From: Ailanthus altissimus
Lineage: Eukaryota > Streptophyta > Magnoliopsida > Sapindales > Simaroubaceae
Reading direction: 5' to 3'
Assembly (NCBI GenBank): GCA_946807835.1
Contig: CAMPEX010000001.1
Location: 1,751,001 to 1,815,000, forward strand
Length of the DNA stretch: 64,000 nucleotides
A program made the translations under genes and the position numbers. Position 1 is the stretch's first letter; every line of letters begins with the position of its first letter. Below the pieces are notes generated by a model that made no database searches, had not been told where the DNA came from, and saw only the letters and a list, made by a program, of their open reading frames with translations. Shown piece after piece: positions 1 to 11,162 of this stretch.

Positions 1-1851
1 TACATAAGCATACATTATCTAAAAGTATGTGTAACTTTTTCATGAATACATTAAATGTATTTATGTAGAACTCTTTAACTACATTATACATCAGTAATCT
101 AATTTTCATTCAGAATACGCCTTCGTAGGGTGGCCGTATCTGTCATAAATCAAACTAGTACCATACTAATTTATTATTATTATCTAGATATCTCATATCA
201 AATAATAATAAATTATCGATTCTTTAGACCTTAGATTTAATTGACAAGACCTTCGTAGGGAGGATATCAATCAACCTAAGTGTACAACCATTATTTCAAT
301 CCTTTATATTTTCCAATTAAAAAAGCCACCATAGGGTAGTCAGTTTCGTATGAGTCCTATATTAGATCTTATCCTTTAGGAAAGTCCTATCTAGTAACCA
401 GTTCTTATTAATACCCTCTATAAGGAGCTCACAAGATTTGAGGTAAGGAATAAATCTACCTTACTATAGGACCAATAATGGAGGCTATGGGCTTTATGCC
501 TAAAGTCCTCTCTCACTCAATATTTTAATTCTTAGAGTTTTTAATTAATTTATAAAATGACGTTCTACTCATTAATATCTAATTTTATTTTTATAAAATA
601 ATTAATAAGGTCACGTCAAATAATAAATTAATATAATAATAATAAATATGACAATAATCTTATCCTAATCTCATTAGAATATTAATGTTATACAAAATGA
701 TATATTTTATGCATGGACATATAAATGTGGCACCCTTAATCTATATGACATTATATTTATCTAATCAATTAACTAGATAAATAAACAACCTATAATTCAT
801 AGCTTTTCCTAAGAAGAAAAATATTTAAAACTAAGTCTAAATTCTTCAAAGTCTTCTTTGAAGTCAACTTGGACTCTTCCATAATGTTATCTCCTCTTAC
901 TTATTTTCTTTTATGGACCTAGATTTTCGGCCTCTTAATTTTCTTTGTTCCACTTATTTTAAAAATAAATTGGGTATATTTTAGGCTTAAAATTTCTTTG
1001 GGCATTCAAAAAAAAATTTAAATAAATTTATTTTTTGACCCAATAATTTTGATAAAATAGTCCAAATAAAGTTTTATAAAATTTGGACCAAAATTTAAAG
1101 AAGTTTGGACTAACTTTAAATTTGCAAATACCTAAAATTAATCCAAAAATAAATTTGGGTTAAATTTAGGATCTATTTACAAATATCTCAAAGTTTTCTA
1201 GCCAAAATTTAATTACCTAAAACCTATAGGGGGTTGAGTGAAATAAAATAATTTTTTAGGGCCTATTTGCACAATTAATAAACTTTTAAGGGTCTATTTG
1301 TACATCATGCAAACATTTTGACCAAAAATATAATTTTTTATATAGAATTTTTTATAACAAGGATGGGCCTATGTGATATTTTCTAGTGGAAACCCTAATT
1401 CCACCATTTTCATACAGCCCGCTCCCATCCTCTCCCTGCATATCGCCAGTCGCGATTCAGGCTTTGCTTCCAGCCACTGATCGACACTTAGGAGAATGCC
1501 AGATTCAGACGATGCTGACCATCTTACCTGCAACAAACCGCCGGTCATGCCCTCCAAAACTGTCACGTGGACAACCAAAACCTGCCACTTCATCGCTGGT
1601 TGCCTCGCCAAGCCATTGCTACCACTCTTTGCCACGTCCGGTCGCCACTTATGATGCAGCAATTGGTACGCATGTTGTTGCCAAAATTAATGGCAACTGT
1701 GCATGGCAACTACTTCCAGCGACTCATCATGTTCTTTTTTGTTCGTTTTCCTTTCTTTTTTTTAATACAAAAAAATAATTAAATATTTATTTAATCTAAG
1801 AATTAATCTAACCAAGATAGCAATTTGTGATATTATTTCATCACCCCCTCT
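1..1851 (-). other. AT-rich non-coding stretch, possibly copia leader
   Basis: No coding frame that I trust. The phrase CTTCGTAGGG appears near 122 and 251, and a weaker version (CATAGGGTAG) near 331, giving a loose periodicity of about 100 bp. It lies directly left of a minus-strand LTR, where the untranslated leader of that element would be expected, and other leaders in this window also carry loose tandem motifs. Positions 1380-1740 are much more GC-rich and have an AAACCCTAA-like sequence at the left edge. A 130-codon open frame there has no recognisable domain and I do not call it a gene. The assignment to a leader is inference. Confidence 0.3.
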
Positions 1852-4327
1852 TGTTACAATTATTGGGATATCGAGTGTATGATATACGAGTGTATACGTA
1901 ATTTTAAAAATTATATATGCGCAACGGAAGTATGTTACAAATATACCCATTTTAACAAATTCAACATATATATCACATATATACATAAGTATAACAATTA
2001 TACATTTATGAACACATATATCACATATATGTAAAATACAAAAACAAAATATATATGATGAACAATATTGTACTAAAAATATAATGTAAAATACTCACCT
2101 AATGAAGGTAGCTTTACAAATTCTTCAAGTCCTTCAACAATTCATGTGAAGAGCTCACCTTGAAGTGTATGTTGAACAATTCTAGTCCATAACTTTTGGT
2201 GGGATTAAAGAGTTAGAATGGTAGCTTAGTTTTAGAATTTTCAACAACATGTATTCAAACTCTTTTGGATACAAGTTTGTTTCTTAAATGGAAATGCTAA
2301 ATATTTTCTATACAATTCTTGTATTAATAAGAAATATTTAACATACAACTCTTGTATAATTCTTAGAAACAATTTCTACAAGATTAATATAGTGAACAAC
2401 TCTTGCCATAATTATTAATCTCTTTCTCCATTTACTTTTGTTCATTATAATCCATCCACGAGAGAAGAAAATGAACAGAAGTTTTACATTTTTCAACACT
2501 TGAAAAAGAACAAAACCCAAAATTCTCTCTTACCTCTTTTCTCTTCACCTTGCCAAATTCTCCTCTCCAAATTGAATGAAAATGAATTCAATTGTTTTGC
2601 CAAAATTCATTTTGTTTATTCAACACTTTAATTAAACAAAAGGAAGTGCTTCACTAATTTTATTATTAGTTTCCCACTTAGAATTAATTTAACCAAGCAC
2701 TAGAATAATGGCCACCTAAATTAATCTTTACCTAACAAATATAATTACTTTAATTATAATAGGTAATTAAATGGCCAACATCTAGGCCCTCATTCTATTA
2801 AAATACAATGCCATGATCTATATATATTACAATATTATCTAATAATATAATAATAATATATAATTTAATTATTCAAAATAATTTTGAATAATTACTTTTT
2901 ACCTTACTAATTTTTACTACCAATGTTAAATGGTAAAAAGGTAAAAATAAATCATTGAACAATTTTTGTCATTTGTCAATATTCTATTAATTAACAACCC
3001 TTGTTAATTAATTGAGAGTTGTTAATTAATTGAGTGATTTACTTAACAATTAAGTCTTGACAAATGTACATCTCAAGGGATCCCGAAATAATTATTCTAT
3101 TTTGCTGAAATTTATTAGATTGAATTAATTCAATCCAATCCGCTACCCCAGTGCGCAACGAGTATACTTTATATTGTGAAACTCTCTAGGTCCATACCTA
3201 ATTTGTCATATGGAGCTCTTTCATACGTCCGTGAACAATGCCCCACACACACGTTACGGATATTACAAATTAGCGTGTTAGACCATGCAAGTTGAGGTTA
3301 TTGCATATTTGTATAATCCTTCCATCATTTATATCCTTGAAAAGTAGAGATATAGATCATCACCGTCAAATCTCTATTTGCTCAACCATGAACTTATTTC
3401 TAGATTTATATTTCATTAAACAATATCCACAAACACTTTTGTGATATTATTTATTCCTCTGGAATATATTTTCTGAGGTTTATGCTTTCGGCCACAAGAC
3501 TTTCTAAAATACAATCTCGAAGTATCAGGATATACAACCCACTCATATGAGCTGATGGATCCCATATCTACACACACTAGACTCCGTAAGCATTGGACCA
3601 TACCCAGCGACACCTAGTGGTCAGACCGTGAAAGGTTTCTGACATGTGTGGAACCAAAGCATGGTGGATCATTCACAAGCCCATCGTGGCGCTCAGGTCA
3701 AAGGACCACAAATACTACTCAACTCAGAAGACCCTTCATTGATGACTTTATAAGATGTCTATTGGAGGTCCTCGTGAGTCTATTCAATATCCAGTCCTTA
3801 CTGAATACCTGCATCTCTATACAAGCTTCCTACTAAGCTCATGATTTGCTAAGACTACTAATCTATATTAATGGGTTCCACCAATAGACCTGCATCGATG
3901 AAATTAGATCAGGAACATTGTGTTTGAGAATATACTTGCATAATGACATTTTCTAGCACCATCTGCAACTCCTTGTAGCTATGTCATTGCTAATATATTC
4001 TCAGGTCATTGTCCCATTTCAGACAAGGCTCTAACTCTTTAGATTTCACTAACTATATGAACATGCTAACTCTTAGCATCACTAACTCTTAACACTACTA
4101 ACTCTTAGTATTTATAACTATTAGCATTGCTAACTCTTAGCACTGATCTAAACTCTTTTAGACCAGATTTGAACTCCTTCAGATCATACAATGTCTGAAA
4201 TGTTACAAGCATCTTACTATTTTAATAATAAATAATATTAACAATTTTATTAAAAATAATAATTGTATAAATATTATCATTATATATTTATACATAATAG
4301 GATGGCACATAAGCACAAATCTCAACA
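1852..4327 (-). mobile_element. Long copia-type LTR (family L), probable solo LTR
   Basis: On the plus strand it starts TGTTACAATTATTGGG and ends GCACAAATCTCAACA, so read on the minus strand it is a TG...CA LTR of 2476 bp. It shares long, clearly alignable stretches with the copies at 28680-30180, 36982-37456, 44065-46331, 47908-52473, 49691-51867 and 53292-54965, for example the GATCCCGAAATAATTATT block and the string of GCTAACTCTTAGCA-like motifs near the end. No primer site is visible directly left of it and no matching 5-bp flanks were found (CCTCT versus ACAGT), so it is a solo or fragmented LTR. It seems to sit in the leader of the next element to the right. Confidence 0.72.
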
Positions 4328-4500
4328 ACAGTTCTCAATAAAAAATACAAACAAATATCTAACCATGAATTATTGGGCATAACCATTCATCACATAATTA
4401 ATTAAAAAAATAACAATATAGATTACTATGCAATTGGTGTCATAATAAACAATTACTACTATACATAAAATAAACTATACATGTAATATGAAATAAGGCG

Positions 4501-4512
4501 GCTCTGATACGA
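4501..4512 (-). other. Primer-binding site of minus-strand copia element
   Basis: GCTCTGATACGA is the reverse complement of TCGTATCAGAGC, one mismatch from the initiator tRNA-Met primer site TGGTATCAGAGC. It is separated by 2 bp from the LTR beginning at 4515, as expected for a minus-strand element whose interior lies to the left. Confidence 0.65.
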
Positions 4513-4514
4513 GT

Positions 4515-5937
4515 TGTTGGATGTAAATAAAAATAATAATAAAAAATAAACGCAGCGGAAGCCAGATCGTCTTGTTCATTATTACACGTATAGGGATAGA
4601 AAATTACCTCAATTTCTCATTATTGCAAATCTTGAATTGACTGGCTATAATCTTCTCTACTATCCTCAATCTTCAAACTCAATGCGTGTGGGCACGTGGT
4701 CTTTTCTCAATCTTTAAAATCACTAATACCCAAATTTGAGAGAATAATATTAATTAAATTTTTTTCTCACGTAAGAATACGTAAAAAGAATTTTTTTTTT
4801 CTCTATATTTGTTGTGGTATGCTTTACTACTCTATACCTTCCATATATATAGGAATCTCTCTTATGTATTTAGAATTTGATTAGGATTAGAAATTTAGAG
4901 TTTGATTAGGATTTGAGCTAGTAAAGAGACTGCAAGACCCATGGGCTTCCTAGCTTTAACTTAAAAGACCTAGTCCTTATTATCTCATAATACACTAATT
5001 CTTCTAAGTTAACCTCAAACTATTTCACTAAAAGTCAAAGGCTATACTGTAGTAACCCATGTTATAAAGTAAAAGCTCATTTAATTAAAATATTTTTTAA
5101 TTAAATTAGGCTTGATCTTTAGACCAATAATAATCCCTTAATTGACCCTTTAATTGATGTTTATAATTAAAGTTAGGCCTTGAAAAAATGTATTGCCTCT
5201 TTAATTATTTATTTACCCCTAAGTCACTGAATGCTCTAATGATCACTTTTAATATGTCTATATTTGTAAATAAATTTACAAATAAATATTATTATTCAAT
5301 AAATAATTTATTGAATAAACTGTGACCACAGATTCTAATGATCAAGTGCTACAAATAGTTTAGGTGAATATTAATTATTGGATTCCATCTTGTAAATACA
5401 TGTTTCTATGACCCATGAAATTATATCTCCAAGCTATCGAAGTTTTGACCATTTATATGGATCACACTCCATGATAACTCAAAATATATAACTCATGAAT
5501 GTAAGTTCATTACCTGTTCAGGATTCAGATCAATCAAACTTATTAAAACTTTTGTTAATTAAGATCTATGGCATTTAGTTAACCAGATCAAAATTCATAG
5601 TAGTCCCGTTCAATGTAACATATACACTAGTTTTTCTACTCGAAGTCTCTACTTCGATGATCAAAGTAAATCATCCACTATAAAAAGGAAAAAAACTACA
5701 ACCTTATATAATGAAATACTTTTTTTCATTAATGGTTGTGAACTAGATTTAATTTATAAAGAACCTGTGATCTATACTCTATGTATTAGCATCATATGCC
5801 TAATACATAGATCACATACTTTATAAGTATAGGCTCATCAATGTATGCTCAATTATATGTATGAATAAACTTTATTAATCTAATAAAATATTATTACACA
5901 TGCTTTAAGGACATAAAATAACATAAAATGTCTAACA
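4515..5937 (-). mobile_element. Copia LTR (second family), 1423 bp
   Basis: The plus strand begins TGTTGGATGTAAATAAAA and ends ACATAAAATGTCTAACA, giving the short inverted termini TGTTRGA...TCTAACA. A tRNA-Met primer site lies 2 bp to the left, so this is the 5' LTR of a minus-strand element. Only about 187 bp of its leader (4328-4514) remain before the LTR at 1852-4327. The CGCAGCGGAAG motif near its start also appears, slightly changed, in the family L LTRs. No open reading frame of note lies inside. Confidence 0.65.
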
Positions 5938-6084
5938 AGAATAACCTAATATATTTAGGGGTTCTAGGTAAATCAAGATACACTAGTAAAATTAAAAATG
6001 GATAGTTAAGAATAAACAAGGGTTCGATGCTTATGATTAAGGATATTAAGTAAGTTTGTCTATATATTTTACTATGACACATTG

Positions 6085-6600
6085 TCACTGGATATACTAT
6101 TGTTGCTACTCATGCAAGGTACAATGAGACTGAGTTATGGCAAAAAAAGTTAGGCCAAATAAGGAAATCAGGCCTACTATTGTTGAAAAAATAAGGTCTT
6201 ATTGGAAATAGAATGTTAGTTGTGCTGAAATTATGTGAAAAATGTACATTGAAAATATATTATAAGGTTCATTTCAACACAAGCAATTACATGGTAGATA
6301 GAGTTTTGAAATATATCAATGTTGACTTGTATGGCTAATAAATTCAGCAACACACGGTGGTAATAGGTTTTTTTTTTCTATCCTTGGTTGATAATTACTA
6401 TAAAAAAAGACTGTTGAAGTAAATGAGTCAAGGAAAACTTAGAGTAGATAATCTTACCTTGAGGTGGAGTTACAATCCCAAACTACTCTTGTGAATAATA
6501 TACAAGCTGAACTAGAAGAGAATCCACAACCTCAAATTGATCATGAACCTACACAAACCCAAGATAGAGGTCCAAGATTGGGACCCAAAATTAAGGCATA
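6085..6600 (+). pseudogene. Decayed copia pol fragment (GAG-pre-integrase and integrase)
   Basis: Conceptual translation gives ELWQKKLGQIRKSGL, matching the copia GAG-pre-integrase pattern LWHxRLGHIS. It is followed by CEKCTLKIYYKVHFNTS and YINVDLYG, matching the zinc-binding end (CxxC) and the start of the integrase core (HSDLWG). An acidic and proline/glutamine-rich stretch near 6450-6600 resembles the integrase-to-RT linker. Stops and frame changes occur throughout and the integrase core is missing its D-E part, so it cannot be functional. Flanks are AT-rich filler. Confidence 0.6.
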
Positions 6601-6689
6601 AGACAGAGACCTAAGATAAAGGCCTAAATTAGAGGTCCAAGATATAGGTTCAAGATAAATATCCAAGACAAAGGCGAGAGAGAGATACT

Positions 6690-7564
6690 GGTAAGCAATG
6701 TATGGTTGCAGGGATTAGTTTAGAAACTTAAACTAGTCAAATCAGTAATAACAGCAATCAGATAATCAGTTAACTATTTATCTCTATAAAAACCAGGTAT
6801 TTAATGAGTTGCTTTTAACTAAAAGAGTGAAGTGTAAAAGAATAACATTGAGGAGAATACTGTTGATATGGTAATGAAGGTACTATTTTGTGAATAAGTT
6901 TAAGGTATATTTAAGTTTGTTGTATATAAATAAGCGGTAAATAGCAGATATAAAAATCTAAACTGAAAAAGAAATATTGTACTAGTACGAGGACTAAAGT
7001 GCTTTAAAACCAAAGGTAGATATATAAAGTTTATTGGTCCTAATACATTTTAGGCAAAGATTTTTCTTTTTGTCACCGAAAAGGAGTCTTGCTACTCCTT
7101 CTCTCGTGCTAAAACCTAATCTATGATAGAGAAAAAAATGTTGTCAGTAATAAGAAAAAATTAAGGGAGAAAAATTATTATATAAAGACTCAAATTCATA
7201 CTACTTTGATAAAATCTAATTCTTCTCCGTTCTTTTCAAGTAGAAAGATATATAGAGAGAAACAATAACAGTTTAAAGAAAGAAATAATTTTAAAGAGAG
7301 AAACAATTTTAGAGAAAAAATTATCAAGAAAGAGAAGTATGTACTAAGAAAGTACATGTTTTTTTTATTATTGTTATCTCTGTATAATTTTGAGATATAA
7401 TACAATACTTGCGCATGTTATTCAATTCAGAAAGTGGATATAAGTTCACAAGAATTGAATTATTATAAATCCTGACATGTTATTTTTTTTATTTTATTTC
7501 TTTATCGTTTATTAATATTAATTCTTGGGTATGAGTTTTGAGCTACAGTACAAATTTCTAACCA
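6690..7564 (+). mobile_element. Possible degenerate copia LTR ending at a primer-site-like sequence
   Basis: The sequence TGGTATTAGAAT at 7565-7576 differs from the tRNA-Met primer site TGGTATCAGAGC at three positions and follows a CTAACCA that could be an LTR end. The preceding 800 bp contain the AT-rich, TTG-rich texture of a copia U3/R/U5 but the left boundary is not visible. The weak call rests mostly on the primer-like site. Confidence 0.28.
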
Positions 7565-7947
7565 TGGTATTAGAATACAAATTTTTAATAAAAAAATATA
7601 TATATTACATTTCTTCTTTGAATTCTAAATTTTGTTGGTCTAACAAATTAAACATGAGAATAGAGTGGGAAAGAAATCCTCTATTCCTCTAATCAAACAT
7701 GAACTCGAAGTTTATTTCAAATCTTAACTTAAAATTATTTTATTAAAAATAATAGGTAAGAAATAATTTATCAATATCAATTTTGTTAAACTCTACAATA
7801 TTTGATTTGAGTTAAATAAATGAGAACTTACAATAAAAATCATAATTTATAAATTTAAATTAAAAAACTGAAAATACTCAAAAAGAAATGTGATAAAAAG
7901 CCTTTTTTTCTCCTTTCACGTGTCACAACACAATTTACGAGGATCTT

Positions 7948-8251
7948 AAAACTTATCATTTTCTTTTGCTTTAAGAATATATATAGTTTCAGAAAATTAG
8001 AATACATATAATTTAAGAATATATATGAATAAATATAATTTTATTTTTTTAATTATAAAATGGAAATTTAGAGAGCGGATAATTGCATTTTGATTATAAT
8101 TATAAAATGAATAAATATTATCCGCTCTCTAAATTTTCATTTTATAATTAAAAAAACAAAATTACGTTTATTCATATATATTCTTAAATTATATGTATTC
8201 TAATTTTCTGAAACTATATATATTCTTAAAGCAAAAGAAAATGATAAGTTT
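7948..8251. repeat. 304-bp near-perfect palindrome (fold-back element or MITE)
   Basis: The left arm (7948-8082) starts AAACTTATCATTTTCTTTTG and the right arm (8118-8251) is its reverse complement with only a few differences (for example AATATAATTTTAT versus ACGTAATTTTGT). The central loop is about 35 bp. The innermost stem is GAGAGCGGATAAT paired with ATTATCCGCTCTC. There is no coding content. The size, terminal symmetry and AT-richness fit a fold-back MITE, but no clear target duplication is visible at the ends. Confidence 0.85.
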
Positions 8252-9475
8252 ACAATCTTGTTTGACAAATTTAGCTAAACAAAAGCAAAAAGTTAAAAAA
8301 CGAAACGAAAACTACAAAAGAAATACTTATTTTTGTTTTCAAAAAAAGGAAAGTGTTTTCAAGACTTCACTTTTACTTTAAAACTTTTTGTTTGTGAGAG
8401 TAAACTCCTATAATCAAGCACAAGATTCTCTCGGAGCTTCTAAAGGAGAAAGCACTTTTTGAAGATGCATTCTCATAGTTGAGGAACTAGATCTAATTCA
8501 TTGGAGCACCTCGTCGCGCAGAAAATTAGTGAAATCAATCTGATAATAACACAAGCACACACTGATCACCAAAATCCCAAGGCAGGCATGAATTTTCTTC
8601 CTATCCAAACAGCAAAAGAGAAGTTTAATATCAGAACAAACCTACAAAATTGGTTGATTCTAAGCACTTCCAAGTTTCTACCAAGAAACTAAGGATGCCT
8701 ACTAAACAATTATAAAAAAAAAAATTATTTTAATTAAAAAAAGACTTCCCAGTAGACAAAAGAAAAAGTAATTTAAGATGGATCATAAATCTTGTTTAAG
8801 TTTGAAGTTGTAGGTCCCTTAATTATTGTACAAAATAGAGTATAGTAGTAGTTTATGGAATTAGTACATCATTAGGTCGAATGTTCTTTGTGAGATGAAA
8901 ATGAAAGTGGATGGCCATGAAATGACCCTTTCATTCTCACCCATATATGATTTGTTTACCTCCTAAAATCTATATTGAAACTTTAAACTATTCTCAATTA
9001 CTATTACTAACAAAATCAGGCTAGTTCTAGATTATTATTATTATTATTACTTACAAAATCAGAACAATCTAAATGCTCAGCCTCTAGATCCCGTTTGATT
9101 TTTGTATAGCTATTGAACTTTCCAAGTAAAATACCCTATATGTGAGAGAGTGAAAGGTGCATTGTTTCCGATATTAGAATGAGTCGAAGCAATATCAAAA
9201 TTATTACTAGTGAAGTATGTTTCACGATCCTTAAAGAGAGTTCAATAATAGACTAAAAGATAAATAATTCAATTCATTCACATCCCCATCCCCATCCCCA
9301 TCATGCATTGTAAAAATTCATATTATACTCTAATAGATTTAGAGATAAATAACTCAGGCTCATTCTCATCCCATCCCGATCATGCATTTTAAAATTTTAT
9401 ATTACACTAATAGACTCGTTAACATTCACATTCGAATCAATAATTTTTAGAGTCCATATAATATAATGAAATTAA
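8252..9475. other. Intergenic, no gene seen
   Basis: AT-rich sequence with a short CCCCAT triplet run near 9283-9303 and a few ATT repeats near 9034. A 63-codon open frame at 8501-8692 has no similarity that I recognise. I searched here for a response-regulator first exon (a VDDS-type motif) for the gene at 9862 and did not find one. Confidence 0.4.
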
Positions 9476-9771
9476 GGGCGAGTAAATTCAATTTCCAGTC
9501 AGTTCAGTCCAGTCCAAATTTGACTCAAAACCGAACTGATGAGTTGGAACTGATTGAAACCAACTTGTTTTACAAGATCTAATCAATTCGGCTCTCATTT
9601 TTGTTCACTTCTTGGTCTACTTTTAACCTTATTTTTTAGTTCTAAAACAAAATCAAACTAAACTGGTCAGTTGTTAAAAATAACCGATTTAGAAAAAATA
9701 AAAATAAAACCGAAATCAAAATGGAATCGAATTCAATTCGGTTGGTTTGGTTAAAAAAAAATAGCCACCTC
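9476..9771. mobile_element. hAT-like MITE, about 296 bp
   Basis: The body is rich in AACCGAA/TTCGGTT-type motifs, typical of a widespread plant non-autonomous repeat. The left end GGGCGAGTAAAT and the right end AGCCACCTC (reverse complement GAGGTGGCT) resemble the hAT-type terminus GGGGTGGGCA. Flanking 8-mers GAAATTAA and GAAAGGAT agree at 5 of 8 positions, a decayed 8-bp target duplication at best. Related copies are at 24183-24486 and 56481-57381. It sits just upstream of the truncated response-regulator gene. Confidence 0.5.
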
Positions 9772-9861
9772 GAAAGGATACATTGCTTTTGCTAATTAGA
9801 GTTTAAGGCTGATATAAAATTGTGAAATAATAGAATTTATACTTTCTGGTTATCACTGTAG

Positions 9862-10687
9862 TAACTACTGTAGAGAACGGGCAAGAAGCACTGGACTTCT
9901 TGGGTCTGGCAGATGGACAACAATCCAAAAGCAGTGTGAGTAGATATTCGAATTACAATTTGAATAATTGCAACATATTCTGTGTTAAAGTGAAAACATC
10001 AAAACACATCTTCCTACTTAGTAATCGATCATTTCTCCAGTAAAATTTCATGGATTTCTTTGCAGGACTTGAAGGTGTGAATTTGATCATCACTGATTAT
10101 AATATGCCGGAAATGTCGGGACGTGACCTGCTTAAAAAGATTTGGGTAACATAATCCTACTTGAATGATGAAACAATTGTATGGAGATCCTCTATACACA
10201 CTTATTTACATGAATGATAGGCTATTTAATAGTTGCATCATGCTTACATGATAGCTCCTAGTAACAGAATTTTCAATGTTGATATTAGTATGGCGTATGT
10301 TAATATACGCAGTTAAAATGTTTATATCTTTTCATGCAAACAGGAATCACCCACCATGAAGGAGATATCTGTGGTGATAGTATCATCTGACCACAGCTCT
10401 AATCTAGAGAAGATGTAATTGCTTGAGCTTCAAACTTCTACTTGACTTTCTTGCTGGATTTCTATATGAGATGTTGTACTTCAATAGATTTCTTACATTT
10501 TGTTTCACCAAACAGCTGCATGAAGGAAGGAGCCAATGAGTTTATCATGAAGCCTATCCAACAATCAGACATTAAGAAATTGAGGTGTCATATGGAAGAT
10601 TCCAACAATCCTCAAAAAAAGGCTTTGCATGGGAAGATGAAAATTCCACTCATGAAGAGAACATCATGCAGTAAAAATTTCTCATAG
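9862..10687 (+). pseudogene. 5'-truncated type-A response regulator (receiver domain)
   Basis: Four exons can be read: 9862-9933 or 9935, 10066-10145, 10344-10414 and 10516-10687. Together they encode a receiver domain from beta-2 onward: VTTVENGQEALDFLGL, then LIITDYNMPEMSG with the phosphoacceptor Asp, then ISVVIVSSDHSSN, then EGANEFIMKPIQQSD with the conserved Lys-Pro. The tail is short and Lys-rich, ending at 10687. Such proteins dampen cytokinin phosphorelay in the nucleus or cytosol. The first exon, which carries the Asp-Asp acidic pocket, is not found in the 1.6 kb upstream, where a MITE sits instead. Using the consensus donor GTGAGT at 9936 puts exon 2 out of frame (GTG TGA). Using GTGTGA at 9934 restores the frame (EGVNLIITDY). 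Introns and later exons are otherwise sound, so this is a recently broken or mis-sited gene rather than an old relic. Confidence 0.62.
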
Positions 10688-11162
10688 AAGATGGTAAAGG
10701 AAAATATTGACCTGAATGTTCACTAGATTCAGACCTTTACTGACGACAGGAGTTACATTAATACCCTTCACTAGTTCGCCTTGTGTTCAGTTTCTTATCG
10801 GTAGTTATGTACAAAACATTTCAGCGTCAGTATGTTGCCAAGCTTCTTTCTTCTTTTTTCAGTAAGCATGTGATAATAAGAGGCTGTCTATATGTATGAG
10901 GCACTTTCTGTCTATCTGTATCTTGATGTTTATTCATGCAATGAAGATATATGGAGTATGCATTTGTGGATGTAGCATAGCTCTAGTTAGCAGAGAAAGT
11001 ACACCGTTAGAGAGTACACATATCAATGCATCTATTGCTAAATTACAGGAATGCTAAATGCTGCTAGATGAATGCAAATGAAAACATTGCATTGTCTTTC
11101 AATTCATGAATTTCAAGAGATATGCCATGTCTACTGAACCTGGCGGAGGTATCGGACCTCTT

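Noticed and set aside
10066..10145. Frameshift (2-base insertion) in the response-regulator exon
   Set aside because: The frame is kept if the donor two bases earlier is used, so a splice-choice explanation is as good as a mutation; not asserted as a break.
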